NCBI RefSeq assembly: GCF_004357765.1
Contig: NZ_SMTE01000007.1
Coordinates: 186,001-250,000 of the forward strand
Source of the DNA: Pseudomonas putida
GTDB lineage: Bacteria > Pseudomonadota > Gammaproteobacteria > Pseudomonadales > Pseudomonadaceae
DNA: 64,000 bases
Direction of reading: 5' to 3'
Shown: piece after piece, positions 1-9,300 of the stretch
How positions within the stretch are numbered: the stretch's first letter is position 1
Layout: every line of letters begins with the position of its first letter
The notes under the pieces: model-generated
Databases searched by the model: none
What the model saw: only the letters and a program-made list of their open reading frames with translations
What the model was told of the DNA's origin: nothing
Program-made: the position numbers and the translations under genes

Positions 1-1397
1 TCGGCCAGACGCTCTTGTGGCAAAGCCATCAGCGCATCGGTGCTGTGCATGGTCAACTGGGCTTGTTGATAGCGGGTGATCAACCCGGCGATCTGGCCCA
101 GCGGGGCCAGCACCCGGCTGCCGAGCATGTAGCTGGCGACCAGGGCGCCGACACTGAGGTTGCCGGCGATGATGCTGTATACCCCGGCGACGATGGTGGC
201 CATGCCGCAGAATTGCTGGATGAACAGCGTGCCGTTGCTGGCCAGTGACGACAGATTGCGGGCATGGGCATCGAGGCGGGCGATGGCGCCGTTGGTGTGC
301 TCCCACTGGTATTGGCGTTCGCTTTCGGCGCCGCAGGCCTTGAGGGTTTCCAGGCCTCCGAGGGTCTCTATCAGCAGCGCCTGGCGCACCGCGCCCAGGC
401 TCAGGCTCTTCTGCACGGTATCGCGCAGGCGGGCCTGGATGAACAACGCGAAACCCACTGCCAAGGGGAAGGCGATCAGCGGTATCAGCACCAGCCAGCC
501 GCCCAGCAGACCGATCACCAGCAGCATGAGCGCGACGAACGGCAGGTCGATGATGCTGGTGAGGGTCACTGCGGTGAGAAATTCACGCAGGCCTTGGAAG
601 TCGTGGATGCTTTGGGCGAAGCCGCCGACGGTGGCGGGGCGGGCTTTCATCGACATGCCGGTGATGCGTTCGAACAGGGTCGCCGACAGAATCAGATCGG
701 TTTTCTTGCCGGCCTGGTCCAACAGGTGCGCTCGGACCATGCGCAGCACCAGTTCGAAGGCGGTACCGATGAACAACCCAGCCACCAGCACCCACAGCGT
801 CGACAACGCCTGGTTGGGCACGACGCGGTCGTAGGTCTGCATCACGAACAGTGGCACCATCAGGCCCAACAGGTTGATCAGCAAGCTGGCCAGCAGGGCG
901 TCGCCATACAGCCAGCGCGAATGGCGCAAGGTGTCGCGGAACCAGGCCTCGACCCGGGGCACCAGTGGCGAGCGCAGGTCTTCCAGGGTATGCCGGGGCC
1001 GGGCGAACAACGCCCGGCCGGTGTAGGCTTGCTCCAGCGTGTCGCGCTCGACCCATTGCTCGCCACCATCGGCCTCGCACGGCAGGATCTGCGCCCGGCC
1101 GTCTTCTCCCCAGCGCTGCAGCACGGCGCTGCGGCCATCGTTGAGCAACAGCAGTACGGGTAGATTGAGCGGCGAAATGTCACTCAGCGCCCTTTGCAGC
1201 ACCCGGCCCTGTAAACCTGCACGGGCCGCAGCCCGCGGCAGCAGGTCGGCTCCCAGACGCTGCTGGGCCAGTGGCAGGCCGCTGCACAGGCCTGCCCTGC
1301 TGGCCGGACGGCCATGCAGGTGACACAGGATCAGCAAGCCATCGAGCAACGGGTCGTCGACATCCGGGCGCAATTGCCCGCTTTGCATACTGGTCAC
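1..1397 (-). CDS. lapB: Type I secretion ABC exporter, LapB-like (3' part outside window)
   Basis: Inner-membrane ABC transporter that should energise export of the nearby RTX adhesin. The minus strand stays open from a GTG at 1397 to the window edge, about 465 codons. The protein starts MTSMQSGQLRPDVDDPLLDG, an N-terminal C39-like region in which I see no peptidase Cys motif, as in the non-processing exporters of large adhesins. Hydrophobic transmembrane stretches follow from about residue 165 to 440. The last visible residues (QAQLTMHSTDALMALPQERL) resemble the linker before the ATPase domain, which lies off the edge. GTG 1397 has a GGAG about 9 bases upstream; an in-frame ATG at 1388 is the alternative. 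It lies 55 bp downstream of the lapE-like gene on the same strand, so probably co-transcribed. The LapB name is family level; a MapB-type paralogue is equally possible. Confidence 0.85.
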   Translation of the reverse strand, partial: MTSMQSGQLRPDVDDPLLDGLLILCHLHGRPASRAGLCSGLPLAQQRLGADLLPRAAARAGLQGRVLQRALSDISPLNLPVLLLLNDGRSAVLQRWGEDGRAQILPCEADGGEQWVERDTLEQAYTGRALFARPRHTLEDLRSPLVPRVEAWFRDTLRHSRWLYGDALLASLLINLLGLMVPLFVMQTYDRVVPNQALSTLWVLVAGLFIGTAFELVLRMVRAHLLDQAGKKTDLILSATLFERITGMSMKARPATVGGFAQSIHDFQGLREFLTAVTLTSIIDLPFVALMLLVIGLLGGWLVLIPLIAFPLAVGFALFIQARLRDTVQKSLSLGAVRQALLIETLGGLETLKACGAESERQYQWEHTNGAIARLDAHARNLSSLASNGTLFIQQFCGMATIVAGVYSIIAGNLSVGALVASYMLGSRVLAPLGQIAGLITRYQQAQLTMHSTDALMALPQERLA

Positions 1398-1452
1398 GAT
1401 GGCCTACTCCGCCACGTTGAGGAGGACTGCTAGGAGTGCCAGGGGCAGCGCT

Positions 1453-2826
1453 TCAGCGCATCTCGGGCAACTGCGCCTCGGTTCGCACATCCGTCTTGGC
1501 GATGGCTTCGGGCGGCAGGGAAATCCGCTGCTTGCTCAGCAGCTCGCCCATGGTGGCCAGTACCCGGTACATCGAAAACTCTTCGGTGTAGCGCACTTCG
1601 GTATAGCGACGGTTGGCGTTGTACAGCTCGTTCTCGCTGTCGAGCACATCGAGCAGGGTGCGTTGGCCCAGGCCGAACTGGTCCTGGTAGGCGCCACGCA
1701 CCCGCAGGGTGGTCTCGGCGTACTCCCGGGCGGTGGGTGTTTGCTTACGCGCATTGTTCATGGCGTTCCAAGCCAGGCTGAGGTTTTCGGTCAGCTCGCG
1801 CAGGGCGTTGTTACGGATGTCCATGGCCTGGTTGATCTTGTGCGCATCGGACTGCAGGCGCGCCTTGTCGCTGCCGCCGCGGAACAGGTTGTAGCTGAGT
1901 TCGACGCCCGCCTGCCAATCGTTGTTGGCATGTCCGCGCTCGCCGCCGATGTTGTTGTTGGCGCCGGTCGCCAGCACCGCATCCAGACGCGGGTAGAAGG
2001 GGGACTTGGCCACTTCGTACTGCTGCTCGGCCGCATTGACGTCGGCCTGGGCCGACTTCAGATAGGGGTTGTTCTCGCGCATGCCCTGGCGTGCTTCATC
2101 CAGGGTGGCGGGCATCTGCGGCTGGATCGACTGCGGCGTTTCCAGCTCGTCCGGAACCCGGCCGATCACGCTGTAGAAGTTGGCTTCGGCATCGGCCAGG
2201 TCGACTTCTGCGGTGTCCAGGTTGTTTTCTGCCAACGCCCGGCGGGCGGTGGATTGGTCGAGGTCGGCGGTGCTGCCCACCCCGCGCTCGCTGCGCAGGC
2301 CGATCTGGTCGTTGACCCGCAGGTGTGCCTGCAGGTTGTTCTTGGCCAGGGTCACCAGCTCGCGGCGCTTGAGCACCTCCAGGTACACCTCAACGGCGCG
2401 CAGGGCCACGTCCTGGGCGATGGCCTGGGTGTAATAGGCGCGAGAGGTGGCCACCGCTTCGGTGCGGCCGACTTCGTTGGCGGTGTTGAAACCATCGAAG
2501 ATCATCTGCCGCAAGCGCAGCTCGGATTGGGTGTAATTGAGAGTTTCCTTGTTGTGATTGCGCGTGCCATCGGCGTTCAGGCCCCGGGTGTTGAGGTTGT
2601 CCGAACGCTGGCGGCCATAACCTGCGACCAGATCGACGGTGGGGTAGTAGCCGCCGCGGGCGAATTTCACATCCTCATTGGCCGACAGGGTGCTGTTGCG
2701 GTTGGAACTGACCTGGGGGTGATAGTCCACGGCGCTCTGCACCGCCTCGGTGATCGACATGGCCTGGGCGTTGGCGCAAAGCGCCGCGGCCAGAATCGCA
2801 AGGGTGAGAGGGGTTAGCGCGCGCAT
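1453..2826 (-). CDS. lapE: TolC-family outer-membrane channel of type I secretion, LapE-like
   Basis: Outer-membrane efflux protein that should complete the exporter for the adjacent adhesin. The 457-aa product has a clear signal peptide (MRALTPLTLAILAAALCANA) and then the alternating helical and beta segments of the TolC/OEP family, with the family-typical start SITEAVQSAVDYHPQV and a C-terminal GQRTLLDVLDSENELYNANR motif. ATG 2826 was chosen because GGGAG lies about 9 bases upstream and it directly begins the signal peptide; the longer TTG-initiated frame adds eight residues without a ribosome site. It is the first gene of a minus-strand unit with the ABC exporter and diverges from the adhesin across 480 bp. 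In P. putida the homologous gene is, from memory, a stand-alone lapE near recQ, which fits this position. Confidence 0.88.
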   Translation of the reverse strand: MRALTPLTLAILAAALCANAQAMSITEAVQSAVDYHPQVSSNRNSTLSANEDVKFARGGYYPTVDLVAGYGRQRSDNLNTRGLNADGTRNHNKETLNYTQSELRLRQMIFDGFNTANEVGRTEAVATSRAYYTQAIAQDVALRAVEVYLEVLKRRELVTLAKNNLQAHLRVNDQIGLRSERGVGSTADLDQSTARRALAENNLDTAEVDLADAEANFYSVIGRVPDELETPQSIQPQMPATLDEARQGMRENNPYLKSAQADVNAAEQQYEVAKSPFYPRLDAVLATGANNNIGGERGHANNDWQAGVELSYNLFRGGSDKARLQSDAHKINQAMDIRNNALRELTENLSLAWNAMNNARKQTPTAREYAETTLRVRGAYQDQFGLGQRTLLDVLDSENELYNANRRYTEVRYTEEFSMYRVLATMGELLSKQRISLPPEAIAKTDVRTEAQLPEMR

Positions 2827-3306
2827 GGGGTACATCTCCCTGATCAGCAAAAAGTGTCAGCGTTCCGCCTTGTTTCGCCAAAAAATTGGCGATATTTATC
2901 ATCAAAACCGTTTCAGGTTTGTAACAAGGAGCTAAGAACATTTCTGGCGCGAGCTAAGAAGAGTTTTTCATAAAAGTTATGCGAAAAAAAACTTATGCGG
3001 ACTATGGAAAGCAGGACATTGTTTCTCACAAGTAATGTGAAAACCCGCTGCAGCAGGCGTGTTGCAAGGATCTTGGAAAGTTCCAGAATCTTTACAGCTA
3101 GGGACAGGGATAGGCAGTCAAAAGCGGTTTTTGGCGACAAAAAATTGGCAGTGACGAGCGGTAGACATCGCCGCTCTCTATTGCCAAGGTAGATATTTCG
3201 GTCTGTCGGTGTTTCGTTTGCGAGACCCTTGCATACCGCGCCACGCCTCCATTTCCGCCCCTGTCAGCGCTGTGAAGAACCCATTGGCAAGGGGAGGCGT
3301 CAAGTC
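2827..3306. promoter_or_regulatory. AT-rich divergent promoter region between lapE-like gene and adhesin
   Basis: No gene is visible in these 480 bp. The stretch is far more AT-rich than its surroundings. It holds a perfect 16-bp palindrome CGCCAAAAAATTGGCG at 2876-2891 and a second copy of its core (CAAAAAATTGGC) near 3140-3152, about 260 bp away on the adhesin side. A direct repeat TTATGCG flanks an A-run near 2977-2999. The paired elements could be regulator sites serving the two divergent units. The adhesin ribosome site is the GGGGAGGCG about 8 bases before ATG 3307. No promoter could be assigned with confidence. Confidence 0.45.
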
Positions 3307-6300
3307 ATGGCTAAACTGATCGGTGTGGTTGGCAAGGTGATAGGTGAGGTGTTCGCAGTCGGCCGCGATGGCAGCCGTCGCCCCCTGATGGAAGGTGACC
3401 GGCTGTATGCCGGCGAGCAGGTCGAGACCGGTGCTGCCGGGGCCATTGCTGTCCACCTGGACAATGGCGCCGAGCTGACACTGGGTCGCGACAGCCGCCT
3501 GGAGATGAGCAGCGACCTATTGGCCAACCAGGCACCCCATGTACAAACGCCCGATCTGACGCCTACCGACGCGCAGCTCAGCGATGTCGAGCGAATCCAG
3601 CAGGCCATCGCGGCGGGCCAGGACCCCACTGAGGTCGCCGAGGCCACTGCCGCCGGCCCGACCGGCAACAGCGCTCCGGGTGCCCAGGGCGGTGGCCACA
3701 GCTTTGTGTTGCTGAGCGAGGTGGGCGGTCGCGTGGACCCGGAAGTGGGCTTCCCCACCGCCGGCTTCAATGGCCTCCCGGAGCTCGCCAGTCGCGAAAT
3801 CGGTGGACTGGACCCCAGCAATGACGACGAGGTGCAACCACCCACCCCTCCTGAACCCGGCACCGATCATCCCGTGACCTTGCTAGGCTTGGACCTGAGT
3901 CCGAGCGAACTGACCCTCGACGAGGCCAACCTGCCGCAGGGTTCGGCCAGTAGCCCGGCGGCGCTCACCCAACAAGACAGTTTCACCGTGGTGGCCGAGG
4001 ACGGGGTGTTCAATCTCAACGTGGGTGGCATCAACGTGGTCACTGCAGGCGTGGTGACCGGTGTCGGCCAGTCCATCACCACGGCACTGGGCAATACCCT
4101 GACCATCACCGGCTACAACCCGGCCACGGGCGTGGTGAGCTACAGCTATACCCTCAATGGTGCCGAGCAGCATGCCAACGGTGGCGGCGCCAATACGCTG
4201 GGTGAGCATTTCCCGGTGCTGGTCAGCGACCGCGATGGTGACGTTGCCCAAGGCTCGCTGGATGTGAACATCCGAGACGACGTGCCCAAAGCGCTGAACG
4301 ACACCAATGCCGTGACCGCCACCGAGCAGCACACCGAGCTGACCGGCAACGTTCTGACCAACGATATCCAGGGCGCCGACCGCGTGGCGGGCGGGCCGGT
4401 GGTCGCCGGTACCTTCACCGGCACCTACGGCACCCTGGTGCTGGCAGCCGACGGTTCCTACACCTACACCCTCAACACCAGCGACCCTGAATTCAAGAAT
4501 CTCGGTGGCGGCGGCAACGGTGTCGAGACCTTCACCTACACCATCAAGGACGCCGACGGCGACACCAGTAGCGCAACGCTGACCTTGAACGTGACCAACC
4601 TCGACGACCCGGTGACCCTCGACGGCCTGAACGTGCAGGGCGGCGAGCTGACCGTGTACGAACAGAACCTCGCCGACGGCAGCGCCCCGAACGAAGCGGC
4701 CCTGACCCAGCAGGGCACGTTCAAGGTCAGCGCCCCGGATGGGCTGCAGAGCCTGAGTGTCGGTGGCATCACGGTGGTCAGCAATGGCGTGGCGGCAGGT
4801 TTTCCGCAGTCGATCACCACGCCCGAGGGCAATACCCTGACGGTGACCGGCTACAACCCGAGCACCGGGGTGGTCAGCTACAGCTACACCTTGCTGGACA
4901 ACGAAAGTCACCCCAACGGTGGCGGGGCCAACAGCATCAGCGAGCAGTTCACGGTCATCGCCAAGGATGCGGATGGCGACACCAGCACCGGCACGCTGGA
5001 CGTCAATATCGTCGACGACCAGCCCAAAGCGCTGAACGACACCAATGCCGTGACCGCCACCGAGCAGCACACCGAGCTGACCGGCAACGTTCTGACCAAC
5101 GATATCCAGGGCGCCGACCGCGTGGCGGGCGGGCCGGTGGTCGCCGGTACCTTCACCGGCACCTACGGCACCCTGGTGCTGGCAGCCGACGGTTCCTACA
5201 CCTACACCCTCAACACCAGCGACCCTGACTTCAAGAATCTCGGTGGCGGCGGCAACGGTGTCGAGACCTTCACCTACACCATCAAGGACGCCGACGGCGA
5301 CACCAGCAGCGCGACGCTGACCTTGAACGTGACCAACCTTGACGACCCGGTGACCCTCGACGGCTTGAACGTGCAGGGCGGCGAGCTGACCGTGTACGAA
5401 CAGAACCTCGCCGACGGCAGCGCCCCGAACGAAGCGGCCCTGACCCAGCAAGGCACGTTCAAGGTCAGTGCTCCGGATGGGCTGCAGAGCCTGAGTGTCG
5501 GAGGCATCACGGTGGTCAGCAATGGCGTGGCGGCAGGTTTCCCGCAGTCGATCACCACGCCCGAAGGCAATACCCTGACGGTGACCGGCTACAACCCGAG
5601 CACCGGGGTGGTCAGCTACAGCTACACCTTGCTGGACAACGAAAGTCACCCCAACGGTGGCGGGGCCAACAGCATCAGCGAGCAGTTCACGGTCATCGCC
5701 AAGGATGCGGATGGCGACACCAGCACCGGCAGCCTGGACGTCACTATCGTCGATGATGTGCCTCAGGCCGCGCCGGACTCCGCCAGCGTGGTGGAGGGCG
5801 GTACGGTATCGGGCAATGTCTTGCTCAACGACAAGATGGGGGCGGACCAGGCAGGCTTGAGCAATGTCGTGGTCGGCGCGCGAGCCGGGTCGGACACCTC
5901 GACCTCGGCCATCGGTAACCTCAATACCCAGATCATCGGCCAGTACGGCACTTTGACCATCGATGCCGCGGGTAACGCGGTTTACCACGCCAACCCGGAC
6001 AGCGTGGCGCCCGCAGGTGCGACGGATGTCTTCGTCTACACCATTCGTGACACGGATGGCGATGAAAGCACCACGACCATCACCATCAACGTCACGGATT
6101 GCTCGCTAACGGTAGCAGGGCCAAGTGGCGTGACGGTGTACGAAAAAGCACTGGACATGCTCCAGGACGGCAATGACCTGGCCCCCGGCCAGGTGAATGG
6201 CAGTCAACCGAACGCCACCGGTGAAACGGCCTCTGGCAATCTGGCCGGAGGTGTCAGCGGGGGTGTCGGTGGATTGACCTTCACCTTGGTCGGCAATGCC

Positions 6301-9300
6301 GAAGGCCAGTATGGCCAGATCAAGCTCAACCCGGATGGTTCCTACACCTACACGCTGACCTCGCCAGCCGATTCGCCTGTGCACCAGAACGATGGCGCGA
6401 ACAGCGTGACGGAAACCTTCAGCTACGAGGTGAAGGACTCGCTCGGCAACAGCACTACCAGCACTATCGTGATCACCATCGTCGATGACGTGCCCAAGGC
6501 AGACAGCGATTTCGTCAATGTGTACGAAGGCGGTACGGTCAGCGGCAATGTGCTGGTCAATGATGTGATCGGCGCCGATGTGCGCGCCGACGGCGCCTAT
6601 GTGGTGGGGGTGCGCGCTGGTAGCAATACCGCATCTTCCGCCATCGGCCAGTTGAACACCCAAGTGCAAGGCCAGTACGGCTACCTGACCCTCGATGCCC
6701 AGGGCAATGCGGTCTATCACGCCAACCCGAACAGCGTGGCCCCGGCCGGGGCGACCGACACGTTCGTCTACACCATCCGTGATGCCGATGGGGATGAAAG
6801 CACCACCACCATCACCATCAAGGTACATGATTCGTCGATGGTCGCTTGCGACGACACCGAGGTGACGGTGTATGAGAAGGCTCTGGACCTGAACCAGGAT
6901 GGCAATGACCTGGCACCTGGTACGGTGATCGGTAGCCAACCAGGTTCGACCGGCGAGACGGCTTCCGGCTCCTTGGTGGGATCTGTCAGCGGTGGTGTAG
7001 GAGCCTTGACCTACACCCTCGTCGACAATGCGCTCGGCAAGTATGGTCAGCTCCAGCTCAATTCCAATGGCACCTACACCTACACCCTGACGTCGCCCGC
7101 CGATTCGCCCGTGCATCAGAACGACGGCGCGAACAGCGTGACGGAATCCTTCACCTACGAGGTGAAGGACTCGCTCGGCAACAGCACCACCAGCACCATC
7201 GTGATCACCATCGTCGACGATGTGCCCAAGGCCTACAGCGACTTCGCCAATGTCTACGAAGGCGGTACGGTTAGCGACAACGTTTTGGTCAATGACGTGA
7301 CCGGTGCCGACGTGCGCGGCGATGGCGCCTATGTAGTGGGGGTGCGTGCAGGCTCGAACACTTCCACCTCGGCGATCGGCCAACTGAACACCCAAGTGCA
7401 AGGCCAGTACGGCTACCTGACTCTGGATGCCCAAGGCAACGCGGTGTACCACGCCAACCCGAACAGTGTGGCGCCGGCTGGTGCCACCGACACATTCGTG
7501 TACACCATCCGTGATGCCGATGGCGATGAAAGCACCACGACCATCACCCTGAAGGTGCACGACATCTCGCTGTCGGTATGTGATAACACGGGCGTGACGG
7601 TGTACGAGAAAGCCCTCGATTTGAATCAGGATGGCCAGGACCTGGCACCCGGCACCGTGGTGGGTAGTCAGCCGGGTTCGACCGGCGAGACGGCTTCCGG
7701 AGCTCTGGCCGGTTCGGTCAATGGTGGTATAGGCGCGCTGACCTTCACCTTGATCGACGACGCGGTGGGGAAATACGGCCAGCTCCAGCTGAATTCCAAT
7801 GGCACGTACACCTACACGCTGACGTCGCCCGCCGACTCGCCTGTGCATCAGAACGACGGCGCGAACAGTGTGACGGAAACCTTCACCTACGAGGTGAAGG
7901 ACTCCCTCGGCAACAGCACCACCAGCACTATCGTGATCAGCATCGTCGACGATGTGCCCAAGGCGGACAGCGACTTGGTCAATGTGTACGAAGGCGGTAC
8001 GGTCGGCGGCAACGTGCTGGTCAATGATGTGATCGGTGCCGATGTGCGCGCCGATGGCGCCTACGTGGTGGGGGTGCGCGCCGGTAGCAATACCGCGTCC
8101 TCCGCCATTGGCCAGCTCGATACCAACGTCCAGGGCCAGTACGGTTACCTGACCCTCGATGCTCAAGGTAACGCGGTGTACCACGCCAACCCGAACAGTG
8201 TCGCGCCGGCGGGGGCTACCGACACCTTCGTTTACACCATCCGCGATGCTGATGGGGATGAGAGCACCACCACGATCGCCATCAAGGTGCACGACGTCTC
8301 GATGTCGGTGTGCGACGATGCCGGCGTCAAGGTGTACGAAAAGGCGCTGGACCTGAACCAGGATGGCAAGGATCTGGCGCCTGGCACCGTTATCGGTAGC
8401 GATCCGTCCTCGACTGCTGAGACCGCCTCCGGAAGCCTGGCCGGCTCTGTCAACGGTGGCATCGGCCCGATTACCTACACCTTGCTCGGAAATGCCACAG
8501 GGCAGTATGGCCAGATTCAGATCAACCCTGATGGCTCCTACACCTACACGCTGACCGCTCCGGCCAATACGCCGGGGGCCAATTCGGCATCGGACCAATT
8601 CCTCTACAAAGCGACCGACTCGTTAGGTAACAGCATCACTGGCAAGATCACCGTCAACGTCGTGGATGATGTGCCCAGCGTTGCATGTGCCGAGCGTTCG
8701 GTCACGCCAAGCCAGATCGACTCCAATATCCTGCTGGTGATCGATGTATCCAGCAGCATGGCCCAGAGCTCGGGCGTCTCGGGTCTGAGCCGCCTGGAGC
8801 TGACCAAGCAAGCGATCAGTGCACTGCTCGACAAGTACGACGACATGGGTGACATCAAAGTGCAGATCGTCACCTTCGGCACGGGTGCCAAGGTGTTGGC
8901 CGACCAGTGGGTAAGCATCGATCAAGCCAAGGCACTGGTCGCCAATCTAAAGGCAGGCGGCTCTACCTACTACGATGACGCCGTCGACTCCGCGCAGATC
9001 GCCTTCGACAAGACTGGCAAGCTGGTCGGGGCGCAAAACGTCAGCTATTTCTTCTCGGACGGTGCGCCGACTTCAGGTCATGCCATCGACGCCAGCCGCG
9101 AGGGCAACTGGGAGTCCTTCCTCGACAGTAACGGGGTCAAGTCCTACGCCATCGGTATGGGAGATGGCGCCAACGCCAGCAAGCTCGACCCATTGGCCTA
9201 CGATGGCGACAGCCATACCGACACCAACTCGGTGGTGGTCACCGATCTCAATCAACTGGGTTCGGTACTGTCGGGGACCGTGCAAGGCTTCCCGATCACT

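Noticed and set aside
1399-2817. 472-codon plus-strand frame opposite the lapE-like gene
   Set aside because: It is a shadow of the clear TolC-family gene, with low-complexity Gly/Val/His-rich product and no family signature.
3883-8598. Two very long antisense open frames (701 and 830 codons) opposite the adhesin repeats
   Set aside because: They follow from the GC-rich, strictly periodic sense codons; their products are repetitive, lack known motifs and ribosome sites, and mirror the sense repeat period.
4285-8670. Regular repeats considered as a CRISPR-like array
   Set aside because: Repeat units are 732-738 bp, in frame and coding for protein domains; there are no short repeats with unique spacers and no cas genes.
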